Below are positions 44,401 to 57,949 of a stretch of 64,000 nt of DNA, one piece after another. The DNA is taken from assembly GCA_963978905.1 (NCBI GenBank), contig OZ022258.1:40966591-41030590 (forward strand), read 5' to 3'. The notes under the pieces were generated by a model. That model was given only the letters and a program-made list of their open reading frames with translations, had not been told where the DNA came from and did not search any database. This DNA comes from Trichostrongylus colubriformis. Lineage: Eukaryota; Nematoda; Chromadorea; Rhabditida; Trichostrongylidae. Each line of letters begins with the position of its first letter. Position 1 is the stretch's first letter. The position numbers and the translations under genes are program-made.

Positions 44401-47400
44401 ATGGTCCATAAGCCGTTTCCAGCCTTCTGCACAAAAACCGATATTTTCAATTTATATCGATCGGTGTTGCATGATTTGCAGAATTTTAACTTCTATGAGG
44501 GCACCCACTCAGTAGTATGGTCCATGAGCCGTTTCCAGCCTTCTGCACAAAAACCGATATTTTCAATCAATATCGATCGGTGACGCATGATGTTATAGAA
44601 TTTCAACTTTTATGAGGGCACTTAATCAATAGTATGGTCCATGAGCCGTTTCCAGCCTTTTGCACAAAAACCGATATTTTCAATCAATATCGATCGGTGT
44701 TGCAAGATGTTGAAGAATTTTAACTTCTATGAGGGCACTCACTCAGTAGTATGGTCCATAAGCCGTTTCCAGCCTTTTGCACAAAAACCGATATTTTCAA
44801 TCAATATCGATCGGTGTTGCAAGATGTTGAAGAATTTTAACTTCTATGAGGGCACTCACTCAGTAGTATGGTCCATAAGCCGTTTCCAGCCTTCTGCACA
44901 AAAACCGATATTTTCAATTTATATCGATCGGTGTTGCATGATTTGCAGAATTTTAACTTCTATGAGGGCACCCACTCAGTAGTATGGTCCATGAGCCGTT
45001 TCCAGCCTTTTGCACAAAAACCGATATTTTCAATCAATATCGATCGGTGTTGCAAGATGTTGAAGAATTTTAACTTTTATGAGGGCACTTAATCAATAGT
45101 ATGGTCCATGAGCCGTTTCCAGCCTTTTGCACAAAAACCGATATTTTCAATCAATATCGATCGGTGATGCATGATGTTATAGAATTTTAACTTCTGTGAG
45201 GGCACTCACTCTGTATTATGGTCCATAAGCCGTTTCCAGCCTTCTGCACAAAAACCGATATTTTCAATCAATATCGATCGGTGTTGCAAGATGTTGAAGA
45301 ATTTTAACTTCTATGAGGGCACTCACTCAGTAGTATGGTCCATAAGCCGTTTCCAGCCTTCTGCACAAAAACCGATATTTTCAATTTATATCGATCGGTG
45401 TTGCATGATTTGCAGAATTTTAACTTCTATGAGGGCACCCACTCAGTAGTATGGTCCATGAGCCGTTTCCAGCCTTCTGCACAAAAACCGATATTTTTGA
45501 TCAATATCGATCGGTGTTGCATGATGTTGAAGAATTTTAACTTCTATGAGGGCACTTAATCGATAGTATGGTCCATGAGCCGTTTCCAGCCTTTTGCACA
45601 AAAACCGATATTTTCAATCAATATCCATCGGTGATGCATGATGTTATAGAATTTTAACTTCTATGAGGGCACTCACTCTGTATTATGGTCCATAAGCCGT
45701 TTCCAACCTTCTGCACAAAAACCGATATTTTCAATCAATGTTGATCGGTGATGCATGATGTTGTAGAATTTTAACTTCTATGAGGGCACTTAATCGATAG
45801 TATGGTCCATGAGCCGTTTCCAGCCTTCTGCACAAAAACCGATATTTTCAATCAATATCGATCGGTGATGCATGATGTTGTAGAATTTTAACTTCTATGA
45901 GGGCACTTAATCGATAGTATGGTCCATGAGCCGTTTCCAGCCTTCTGCACAAAAACCGATATCTTCAATCAATATCGATCGGTGATGCATGATGTTATAG
46001 AATTTTAACTTCTGTGAGGGCACTCACTCTGTATTATGGTCCATAAGCCGTTTCCAGCCTTCTGCACAAAAACCGATATTTTCAATCAATATCGATCGGT
46101 GACGCATGATGTTATAGAATTTCAACTTTTATGAGGGCACTTAATCGATAGTATGGTCCATGAGCCGTTTCCAGCCTTCTGCACAAAAACCGATATTTTC
46201 AATCAATATCGATCGGTGATGCATGATGTTATAGAATTTTAACTTCTGTGAGGGCACTCACTCTGTATTATGGTCCATAAGCCGTTTCCAGCCTTCTGCA
46301 CAAAAACCGATATTTTCAATCAATATCGATCGGTGACGCATGATGTTATAGAATTTTAACTTCTGTGAGGGCACTCACTCTGTATTATGGTCCATAAGCC
46401 GTTTCCAGCCTTCTGCACAAAAACCGATATTTTCAATCAATATCGATCGGTGACGCATGATGTTATAGAATTTCAACTTTTATGAGGGCACTTAATCAAT
46501 AGTATGGTCCATGAGCCGTTTCCAGCCTTTTGCACAAAAACCGATATTTTCAATCAATATCGATCGGTGTTGCAAGATGTTGAAGAATTTTAACTTCTAT
46601 GAGGGCACTCACTCAGTAGTATGGTCCATAAGCCGTTTCCAGCCTTCTGCACAAAAACCGATATTTTCAATTTATATCGATCGGTGTTGCATGATTTGCA
46701 GAATTTTAACTTCTATGAGGGCACTTAATCGATAGTATGGTCCATGAGCCGTTTCCAGCCTTCTGCACAAAAACCGATATTTTCAATCAATATCGATCGG
46801 TGATGCATGATGTTGTAGAATTTTAACTTCTATGAGGGCACTTAATCGATAGTATGGTCCATGAGCCGTTTCCAGCCTTCTGCACAAAAACCGATATTTT
46901 CAATCAATATCGATCGGTGATGCATGATGTTATAGAATTTTAACTTCTGTGAGGGCACTCACTCTGTATTATGGTCCATAAGCCGTTTCCAGCCTTCTGC
47001 ACAAAAACCGATATTTTCAATCAATATCGATCGGTGACGCATGATGTTATAGAATTTTAACTTCTGTGAGGGCACTCACTCTGTATTATGGTCCATAAGC
47101 CGTTTCCAGCCTTCTGCACAAAAACCGATATTTTCAATCAATATCGATCGGTGACGCATGATGTTATAGAATTTCAACTTTTATGAGGGCACTTAATCAA
47201 TAGTATGGTCCATGAGCCGTTTCCAGCCTTTTGCACAAAAACCGATATTTTCAATCAATATCGATCGGTGTTGCAAGATGTTGAAGAATTTTAACTTCTA
47301 TGAGGGCACTCACTCAGTAGTATGGTCCATAAGCCGTTTCCAGCCTTCTGCACAAAAACCGATATTTTCAATTTATATCGATCGGTGTTGCATGATTTGC

Positions 47401-50400
47401 AGAATTTTAACTTCTATGAGGGCACTCACTCAGTAGTATGGTCCATGAGTTGTTTCCAGCCTTCTGCACAAAAACCGATATTTTTGATCAATATCGATCG
47501 GTGTTGCATGATGTTGAAGAATTTTAACTTCTATGAGGGCACTTAATCGATAGTATGGTCCATGAGCCGTTTCCAGCCTTTTGCACAAAAACCGACATTT
47601 TCAATCAATATCGACGGTGTTGCATGATGTTGAAGAATTTTAACTTCTATGAGGGCACTCACTCAGTAGTATGGTCCATGAGTTGTTTCCAGCCTTCTGC
47701 ACAAAAACCGATATTTTTGATCAATATCGATCGGTGTTGCATGATGTTGAAGAATTTTAACTTCTATGAGGGCACTTAATCGATAGTATGGTCCATGAGC
47801 CGTTTCCAGCCTTTTGCACAAAAACCGATATTTTCAATCAATATCCATCGGTGATGCATGATGTTATAGAATTTTAACTTCTATGAGGGCACTCACTCTG
47901 TATTATGGTCCATAAGCCGTTTCCAACCTTCTGCACAAAAACCGATATTTTCAATCAATGTTGATCGGTGATGCATGATGTTGTAGAATTTTAACTTCTA
48001 TGAGGGCACTTAATCGATAGTATGGTCCATGAGCCGTTTCCAGCCTTCTGCACAAAAACCGATATTTTCAATCAATATCGATCGGTGATGCATGATGTTG
48101 TAGAATTTTAACTTCTATGAGGGCACTTAATCGATAGTATGGTCCATGAGCCGTTTCCAGCCTTCTGCACAAAAACCGATATTTTCAATCAATATCGATC
48201 GGTGATGCATGATGTTATAGAATTTTAACTTCTATGAGGGCACTCACTCAGTAGTATGGTCCATAAGCCGTTTCCAGCCTTCTGCACAAAAACCGATATT
48301 TTCAATTTATATCGATCGGTGTTGCATGATTTGCAGAATTTTAACTTCTATGAGGGCACCCACTCAGTAGTATGGTCCATGAGCCGTTTCCAGCCTTCTG
48401 CACAAAAACCGATATTTTCAATCAATATCGATCGGTGACGCATGATGTTATAGAATTTCAACTTTTATGAGGGCACTTAATCAATAGTATGGTCCATGAG
48501 CCGTTTCCAGCCTTTTGCACAAAAACCGATATTTTCAATCAATATCGATCGGTGTTGCAAGATGTTGAAGAATTTTAACTTCTATGAGGGCACTCACTCA
48601 GTAGTATGGTCCATAAGCCGTTTCCAGCCTTTTGCACAAAAACCGATATTTTCAATCAATATCGATCGGTGTTGCAAGATGTTGAAGAATTTTAACTTCT
48701 ATGAGGGCACTCACTCAGTAGTATGGTCCATAAGCCGTTTCCAGCCTTCTGCACAAAAACCGATATTTTCAATTTATATCGATCGGTGTTGCATGATTTG
48801 CAGAATTTTAACTTCTATGAGGGCACCCACTCAGTAGTATGGTCCATGAGCCGTTTCCAGCCTTTTGCACAAAAACCGATATTTTCAATCAATATCGATC
48901 GGTGTTGCAAGATGTTGAAGAATTTTAACTTTTATGAGGGCACTTAATCAATAGTATGGTCCATGAGCCGTTTCCAGCCTTTTGCACAAAAACCGATATT
49001 TTCAATCAATATCGATCGGTGATGCATGATGTTATAGAATTTTAACTTCTGTGAGGGCACTCACTCTGTATTATGGTCCATAAGCCGTTTCCAGCCTTCT
49101 GCACAAAAACCGATATTTTCAATCAATATCGATCGGTGTTGCAAGATGTTGAAGAATTTTAACTTCTATGAGGGCACTCACTCAGTAGTATGGTCCATAA
49201 GCCGTTTCCAGCCTTCTGCACAAAAACCGATATTTTCAATTTATATCGATCGGTGTTGCATGATTTGCAGAATTTTAACTTCTATGAGGGCACCCACTCA
49301 GTAGTATGGTCCATGAGCCGTTTCCAGCCTTCTGCACAAAAACCGATATTTTTGATCAATATCGATCGGTGTTGCATGATGTTGAAGAATTTTAACTTCT
49401 ATGAGGGCACTTAATCGATAGTATGGTCCATGAGCCGTTTCCAGCCTTTTGCACAAAAACCGATATTTTCAATCAATATCCATCGGTGATGCATGATGTT
49501 ATAGAATTTTAACTTCTATGAGGGCACTCACTCTGTATTATGGTCCATAAGCCGTTTCCAACCTTCTGCACAAAAACCGATATTTTCAATCAATGTTGAT
49601 CGGTGATGCATGATGTTGTAGAATTTTAACTTCTATGAGGGCACTTAATCGATAGTATGGTCCATGAGCCGTTTCCAGCCTTCTGCACAAAAACCGATAT
49701 TTTCAATCAATATCGATCGGTGATGCATGATGTTGTAGAATTTTAACTTCTATGAGGGCACTTAATCGATAGTATGGTCCATGAGCCGTTTCCAGCCTTC
49801 TGCACAAAAACCGATATCTTCAATCAATATCGATCGGTGATGCATGATGTTATAGAATTTTAACTTCTGTGAGGGCACTCACTCTGTATTATGGTCCATA
49901 AGCCGTTTCCAGCCTTCTGCACAAAAACCGATATTTTCAATCAATATCGATCGGTGACGCATGATGTTATAGAATTTCAACTTTTATGAGGGCACTTAAT
50001 CGATAGTATGGTCCATGAGCCGTTTCCAGCCTTCTGCACAAAAACCGATATTTTCAATCAATATCGATCGGTGATGCATGATGTTATAGAATTTTAACTT
50101 CTGTGAGGGCACTCACTCTGTATTATGGTCCATAAGCCGTTTCCAGCCTTCTGCACAAAAACCGATATTTTCAATCAATATCGATCGGTGACGCATGATG
50201 TTATAGAATTTTAACTTCTGTGAGGGCACTCACTCTGTATTATGGTCCATAAGCCGTTTCCAGCCTTCTGCACAAAAACCGATATTTTCAATCAATATCG
50301 ATCGGTGACGCATGATGTTATAGAATTTCAACTTTTATGAGGGCACTTAATCAATAGTATGGTCCATGAGCCGTTTCCAGCCTTTTGCACAAAAACCGAT

Positions 50401-53400
50401 ATTTTCAATCAATATCGATCGGTGTTGCAAGATGTTGAAGAATTTTAACTTCTATGAGGGCACTCACTCAGTAGTATGGTCCATAAGCCGTTTCCAGCCT
50501 TCTGCACAAAAACCGATATTTTCAATTTATATCGATCGGTGTTGCATGATTTGCAGAATTTTAACTTCTATGAGGGCACTCACTCAGTAGTATGGTCCAT
50601 GAGTTGTTTCCAGCCTTCTGCACAAAAACCGATATTTTTGATCAATATCGATCGGTGTTGCATGATGTTGAAGAATTTTAACTTCTATGAGGGCACTTAA
50701 TCGATAGTATGGTCCATGAGCCGTTTCCAGCCTTTTGCACAAAAACCGACATTTTCAATCAATATCGACGGTGTTGCATGATGTTGAAGAATTTTAACTT
50801 CTATGAGGGCACTCACTCAGTAGTATGGTCCATGAGTTGTTTCCAGCCTTCTGCACAAAAACCGATATTTTTGATCAATATCGATCGGTGTTGCATGATG
50901 TTGAAGAATTTTAACTTCTATGAGGGCACTTAATCGATAGTATGGTCCATGAGCCGTTTCCAGCCTTTTGCACAAAAACCGATATTTTCAATCAATATCC
51001 ATCGGTGATGCATGATGTTATAGAATTTTAACTTCTATGAGGGCACTCACTCTGTATTATGGTCCATAAGCCGTTTCCAACCTTCTGCACAAAAACCGAT
51101 ATTTTCAATCAATGTTGATCGGTGATGCATGATGTTGTAGAATTTTAACTTCTATGAGGGCACTTAATCGATAGTATGGTCCATGAGCCGTTTCCAGCCT
51201 TCTGCACAAAAACCGATATTTTCAATCAATATCGATCGGTGATGCATGATGTTGTAGAATTTTAACTTCTATGAGGGCACTTAATCGATAGTATGGTCCA
51301 TGAGCCGTTTCCAGCCTTCTGCACAAAAACCGATATTTTCAATCAATATCGATCGGTGATGCATGATGTTATAGAATTTTAACTTCTATGAGGGCACTCA
51401 CTCAGTAGTATGGTCCATAAGCCGTTTCCAGCCTTCTGCACAAAAACCGATATTTTCAATTTATATCGATCGGTGTTGCATGATTTGCAGAATTTTAACT
51501 TCTATGAGGGCACCCACTCAGTAGTATGGTCCATGAGCCGTTTCCAGCCTTCTGCACAAAAACCGATATTTTCAATCAATATCGATCGGTGACGCATGAT
51601 GTTATAGAATTTCAACTTTTATGAGGGCACTTAATCAATAGTATGGTCCATGAGCCGTTTCCAGCCTTTTGCACAAAAACCGATATTTTCAATCAATATC
51701 GATCGGTGTTGCAAGATGTTGAAGAATTTTAACTTCTATGAGGGCACTCACTCAGTATTATGGTCCATAAGCCGTTTCCAGCCTTCTGCACAAAAACCGA
51801 TATTTTCAATTTATATCGATCGGTGTTGCATGATTTGCAGAATTTTAACTTCTATGAGGGCACTTAATCGATAGTATGGTCCATGAGCCGTTTCCAGCCT
51901 TCTGCACAAAAACCGATATTTTCAATCAATATCGATCGGTGATGCATGATGTTGTAGAATTTTAACTTCTATGAGGGCACTTAATCGATAGTATGGTCCA
52001 TGAGCCGTTTCCAGCCTTCTGCACAAAAACCGATATTTTCAATCAATATCGATCGGTGATGCATGATGTTATAGAATTTTAACTTCTGTGAGGGCACTCA
52101 CTCTGTATTATGGTCCATAAGCCGTTTCCAGCCTTCTGCACAAAAACCGATATTTTCAATCAATATCGATCGGTGACGCATGATGTTATAGAATTTTAAC
52201 TTCTGTGAGGGCACTCACTCTGTATTATGGTCCATAAGCCGTTTCCAGCCTTCTGCACAAAAACCGATATTTTCAATCAATATCGATCGGTGACGCATGA
52301 TGTTATAGAATTTCAACTTTTATGAGGGCACTTAATCAATAGTATGGTCCATGAGCCGTTTCCAGCCTTTTGCACAAAAACCGATATTTTCAATCAATAT
52401 CGATCGGTGTTGCAAGATGTTGAAGAATTTTAACTTCTATGAGGGCACTCACTCAGTAGTATGGTCCATAAGCCGTTTCCAGCCTTCTGCACAAAAACCG
52501 ATATTTTCAATTTATATCGATCGGTGTTGCATGATTTGCAGAATTTTAACTTCTATGAGGGCACTCACTCAGTAGTATGGTCCATGAGTTGTTTCCAGCC
52601 TTCTGCACAAAAACCGATATTTTTGATCAATATCGATCGGTGTTGCATGATGTTGAAGAATTTTAACTTCTATGAGGGCACTTAATCGATAGTATGGTCC
52701 ATGAGCCGTTTCCAGCCTTTTGCACAAAAACCGACATTTTCAATCAATATCGACGGTGTTGCATGATGTTGAAGAATTTTAACTTCTATGAGGGCACTCA
52801 CTCAGTAGTATGGTCCATGAGTTGTTTCCAGCCTTCTGCACAAAAACCGATATTTTTGATCAATATCGATCGGTGTTGCATGATGTTGAAGAATTTTAAC
52901 TTCTATGAGGGCACTTAATCGATAGTATGGTCCATGAGCCGTTTCCAGCCTTTTGCACAAAAACCGATATTTTCAATCAATATCCATCGGTGATGCATGA
53001 TGTTATAGAATTTTAACTTCTATGAGGGCACTCACTCTGTATTATGGTCCATAAGCCGTTTCCAACCTTCTGCACAAAAACCGATATTTTCAATCAATGT
53101 TGATCGGTGATGCATGATGTTGTAGAATTTTAACTTCTATGAGGGCACTTAATCGATAGTATGGTCCATGAGCCGTTTCCAGCCTTCTGCACAAAAACCG
53201 ATATTTTCAATCAATATCGATCGGTGATGCATGATGTTGTAGAATTTTAACTTCTATGAGGGCACTTAATCGATAGTATGGTCCATGAGCCGTTTCCAGC
53301 CTTCTGCACAAAAACCGATATTTTCAATCAATATCGATCGGTGATGCATGATGTTATAGAATTTTAACTTCTATGAGGGCACTCACTCAGTAGTATGGTC

Positions 53401-56282
53401 CATAAGCCGTTTCCAGCCTTCTGCACAAAAACCGATATTTTCAATTTATATCGATCGGTGTTGCATGATTTGCAGAATTTTAACTTCTATGAGGGCACCC
53501 ACTCAGTAGTATGGTCCATGAGCCGTTTCCAGCCTTCTGCACAAAAACCGATATTTTCAATCAATATCGATCGGTGACGCATGATGTTATAGAATTTCAA
53601 CTTTTATGAGGGCACTTAATCAATAGTATGGTCCATGAGCCGTTTCCAGCCTTTTGCACAAAAACCGATATTTTCAATCAATATCGATCGGTGTTGCAAG
53701 ATGTTGAAGAATTTTAACTTCTATGAGGGCACTCACTCAGTATTATGGTCCATAAGCCGTTTCCAGCCTTCTGCACAAAAACCGATATTTTCAATTTATA
53801 TCGATCGGTGTTGCATGATTTGCAGAATTTTAACTTCTATGAGGGCACTTAATCGATAGTATGGTCCATGAGCCGTTTCCAGCCTTCTGCACAAAAACCG
53901 ATATTTTCAATCAATATCGATCGGTGATGCATGATGTTGTAGAATTTTAACTTCTATGAGGGCACTTAATCGATAGTATGGTCCATGAGCCGTTTCCAGC
54001 CTTCTGCACAAAAACCGATATTTTCAATCAATATCGATCGGTGATGCATGATGTTATAGAATTTTAACTTCTGTGAGGGCACTCACTCTGTATTATGCTC
54101 CATAAGCCGTTTCCAGCCTTCTGCACAAAAACCGATATTTTCAATCAATATCGATCGGTGACGCATGATGTTATAGAATTTCAACTTTTATGAGGGCACT
54201 TAATCAATAGTATGGTCCATGAGCCGTTTCCAGCCTTTTGCACAAAAACCGATATTTTCAATCAATATCGATCGGTGTTGCAAGATGTTGAAGAATTTTA
54301 ACTTCTATGAGGGCACTCACTCAGTATTATGGTCCATAAGCCGTTTCCAGCCTTCTGCACAAAAACCGATATTTTCAATTTATATCGATCGGTGTTGCAT
54401 GATTTGCAGAATTTTAACTTCTATGAGGGCACTTAATCGATAGTATGGTCCATGAGCCGTTTCCAGCCTTTTGCACAAAAACCGATATTTTCAATCAATA
54501 TCGATCGGTGATGCATGATGTTATAGAATTTTAACTTCTGTGAGGGCACTCACTCTGTATTATGGTCCATAAGCCGTTTCCAGCCTTCTGCACAAAAACC
54601 GATATTTTCAATTTATATCGATCGGTGTTGCATGATTTGCAGAATTTTAACTTCTATGAGGGCACCCACTCAGTAGTATGGTCCATGAGCCGTTTCCAGC
54701 CTTCTGCACAAAAACCGATATTTTCAATCAATATCGATCGGTGACGCATGATGTTATAGAATTTCAACTTTTATGAGGGCACTTAATCAATAGTATGGTC
54801 CATGAGCCGTTTCCAGCCTTTTGCACAAAAACCGATATTTTCAATCAATATCGATCGGTGTTGCAAGATGTTGAAGAATTTTAACTTCTATGAGGGCACT
54901 CACTCAGTAGTATGGTCCATAAGCCGTTTCCAGCCTTCTGCACAAAAACCGATATTTTCAATTTATATCGATCGGTGTTGCATGATTTGCAGAATTTTAA
55001 CTTCTATGAGGGCACTCACTCAGTAGTATGGTCCATGAGTTGTTTCCAGCCTTCTGCACAAAAACCGATATTTTTGATCAATATCGATCGGTGTTGCATG
55101 ATGTTGAAGAATTTTAACTTCTATGAGGGCACTTAATCGATAGTATGGTCCATGAGCCGTTTCCAGCCTTCTGCACAAAAACCGATATTTTCAATCAATA
55201 TCGATCGGTGACGCATGATGTTATAGAATTTCAACTTTTATGAGGGCACTTAATCAATAGTGTGGTCCATGAGCCGTTTCCAGCCTTTTGCACAAAAACC
55301 GATATTTTCAATCAATATCGATCGGTGTTGCAAGATGTTGAAGAATTTTAACTTCTATGAGGGCACTCACTCTGTATTATGGTCCATAAGCCGTTTCCAA
55401 CCTTCTGCACAAAAACCGATATTTTCAATCAATGTTGATCGGTGATGCATGATGTTGTAGAATTTTAACTTCTATGAGGGCACTTAATCGATAGTATGGT
55501 CCATGAGCCGTTTCCAGCCTTCTGCACAAAAACCGATATTTTCAATCAATATCCATCGGTGATGCATGATGTTATAGAATTTTAACTTCTATGAGGGCAC
55601 TCACTCTGTAGTATGGTCCATAAGCCGTTTCCAACCTTCTGCACAAAAACCGATATTTTCAATCAATGTTGATCGGTGATGCATGATGTTGTAGAATTTT
55701 AACTTCTATGAGGGCACTTAATCGATAGTATGGTCCATGAGCCGTTTCCAGCCTTCTGCACAAAAACCGATATTTTCAATCAATATCGATCGGTGATGCA
55801 TGATGTTGTAGAATTTTAACTTCTATGAGGGCACTTAATCGATAGTATGGTCCATGAGCCGTTTCCAGCCTTCTGCACAAAAACCGATATTTTCAATCAA
55901 TATCGATCGGTGATGCATGATGTTATAGAATTTTAACTTCTGTGAGGGCACTCACTCTGTATTATGGTCCATAAGCCGTTTCCAGCCTTCTGCACAAAAA
56001 CCGATATTTTCAATCAATATCGATCGGTGATGCATGATGTTATAGAATTTTAACTTCTATGAGGGCACTCACTCTGTATTATGGTCCATAAGCCGTTTCC
56101 AACCTTCTGCACAAAAACCGATATTTTCAATCAATATTGATCGGTGATGCATGATGTTGTAGAATTTTAACTTCTATGAGGGCACTTAATCGATAGTATG
56201 GTCCATGAGCCGTTTCCAGCCTTCTGCACAAAAACCGATATTTTCAATCAATATCGATCGGTGATGCGTGTGTTGCAGAATT
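38458..56282 (+). repeat. 117-bp satellite array, about 150 monomers
   Basis: Tandem array with period 117 bp (for example TATGGTCCATGAGCC at 40077, 40194 and 40311), with 115- and 116-bp variants. Core landmarks are CCGTTTCCAGCCTT, TGCACAAAAACCGATATTTT, AATATCGATCGGTG, GCATGATGTT, GAATTTTAACTTCTATGAGG and GCACT. A dyad joins CCGATATT to AATATCGATCGG. Variant monomers recur in fixed order, giving higher-order blocks of about 3855, 3154 and 1985 bp. Because 117 is a multiple of three, short open frames span monomers, but they are not genes. The edges are more diverged, as expected for an array homogenised in the middle. Confidence 0.97.
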
Positions 56283-56554
56283 TCAACTTTCATGAGTGCA
56301 TCTCCTACCATTCCCCACCCAACCCACACTTGACCCGACCTTTCCCGCTGATGAGCCGACCTTCCGTTGGATCGGGCACATGAGCCGTTTCCAGCCTTCT
56401 GCACAAAGCCGATATTTTCGATCAATATCGATCGATTCAATCGATATCGACAAAGTCGATGTGCGTTCTGTATATCCCCCATTACGCCTCACCCATCCAG
56501 CACTTGGCTCGACCTTTCCTGCTAACTTCTGAGGGTCTGTATAGTGTCACGTAC
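56283..56554 (+). repeat. Array edge with degraded monomer
   Basis: After the last full monomer a non-satellite piece (CCCACCCAACCCACACTTG) is followed by one more partial monomer at 56380-56460 (GAGCCGTTTCCAGCCTTCTG, CGATATTTTCGATC, then extra ATCGAT repeats). It then runs to the SL1-like segment. Confidence 0.6.
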
Positions 56555-56644
56555 CTCAAACTTGGGTAATTGAACCGACACACACACACACACACACACA
56601 CGCAAACGGACAAACCAAACTCCTGGTTTATATATAGGGTATGA
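56555..56644 (-). mobile_element. Helitron-like 5' end with SL1-like sequence, right of the array
   Basis: On the minus strand: TCATACCCTATATATAAACC, AGGAGTTTGGTTTGTCC, a (GT)n run of about 11 units (56579-56601), then at 56555-56576 a 22-mer differing from SL1 at one position as I recall it, followed by GTACGTGACAC. Sequence beyond the 22-mer does not resemble an SL RNA body, so this is not a full SL RNA gene. It mirrors 38249-38330 in orientation and order. Confidence 0.5.
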
Positions 56645-56922
56645 TACGAAAAACGTCCTGTGGAGATGGGGACAAGTTATGGGTAAGGCATGGGCAAGAT
56701 GCAAAGAGCACACATGGACCAAGTTAAGCTCCGCCCACGATGGGTGGGGCGTGCACTGGAATGTTCCCTTTTTAGACCAAATTGTTAATTGGGTTTTACT
56801 GTGCCCCAAACGTGGTGAGAAGATGGATTGAGGTCAGGAATGAGTTCTCAAAAGTCAAGAAAGAGGCCTGGGCATAGTAGGCACCTCAAGTGGACGGTAC
56901 ATATCAGTCAAACTCATAACTA

Positions 56923-57949
56923 TTGGGCCATTCCATAAGTAGTGTCGTTTTTTTTTCAAACGAAAATTTTTCCTATAAGGTTACAAGTTTTTGTAGCATT
57001 TCATACATCATTCGGGAGCGATTTTTCTGCTCTACAAAATGCTTCATTCAGTTTTTGGATATTCAAGTACACGACTGATTTCAGGCCGGCGAAGGGATGG
57101 GTTCGACAAAAATTGACTAAACCGGCAATTAATTAAAACACTATATTTCACTTTGAGGAGAACAACCAATCATGTGTCAAGTACTTATTGTTAGTCTCGA
57201 CCTCCTCTACAAACTCCAATAAGTGGTTGACGTCGTTCTTTTTCTAAAGCCCCTTTTCCGAAAGCATTCACTTTCATTCAAAAAAAAATTTTCCTCTTAA
57301 ATCCATTGTTCAGCATTGCTTTATGGACCACTCAAAAGAATTTTTTCTGCTCTACCGGGAGGATGTTTCGATTTTGTTCTGGCTGCGATGCAAACTGAAT
57401 TTCAAAACCATGTCATAGGGGCCCGGGTGACATTATTTCACATTTTATTTTTTCAACAGATATTCAAGGAATCCGGTCAAAAGTGTTTCCTCGTCCCTAC
57501 TCACTACCTCTCCTTGACGTTTCACCACTCTTTCACCTGATTGGTTGAGAAAATTTTCTTGCCTCGAATTGGAGAAATTGTCAAAAATCACCGAGTTGTG
57601 GCGGAAAAGACAAAGTTGGAAAAAAAGCGCGGCAACTTCTCAAGCAACCAACTGGTAGAACTTATAGAAGAGGTCGGGGCTTAGTACGAGACACATGACT
57701 GACCAATTTTTCCGAAGTGGAAGGTAGTGTATTAATTAATTGCCGGTTCGGTCAATTTTCGTCGACCGAACCAACCACTTCGCCAGCCTGAAGATCGGGT
57801 CGGTTATGACACACAGAAAAATTGAACATGTCATTTTGTAGTGCAGGAAGATCTCTTTCGACTGGTTTACAACATGCCAGACAAATTTGTAGCTTTATGG
57901 GAGAGAATTTCGTTTGAAAAAGAGCGACATTACTTATGGAATGACCCAA
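56923..57949. mobile_element. Mariner-type long-TIR element, 1027 bp
   Basis: Begins TTGGGCCATTCCATAAGT and ends with the near-complement ACTTATGGAATGACCCAA; TA flanks each side (56921-56922, 57950-57951). Inverted arms extend about 200 bp (CAAACGAAAATTTTT, CCGGCAATTAATT and complements). The unique middle, about 57150-57700, has no transposase frame. It shares a CTGCTCTACAAAATG-type motif with the palindrome at 21967, suggesting kinship. Confidence 0.8.

Noticed and set aside
39384..55445. Many open frames of 60-152 codons encoding repeats such as RFQPFAQKPIFSINIDRCC
   Set aside because: They arise because the satellite monomer (117 bp) is a multiple of three. Stops recur, all phases are hit, and the frames repeat with every monomer. 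No start, splice or domain evidence.
38458..56282. Regular repeats suggestive of a CRISPR array
   Set aside because: Monomers are contiguous and 117 bp long without unique spacers, and the context is eukaryotic. It is a satellite.
56555..56576. Complete SL1 RNA gene
   Set aside because: Only the 22-nt leader-like part matches. The bases following the donor-like GT do not resemble an SL RNA body or Sm site, and the sequence is embedded in a repeat end.
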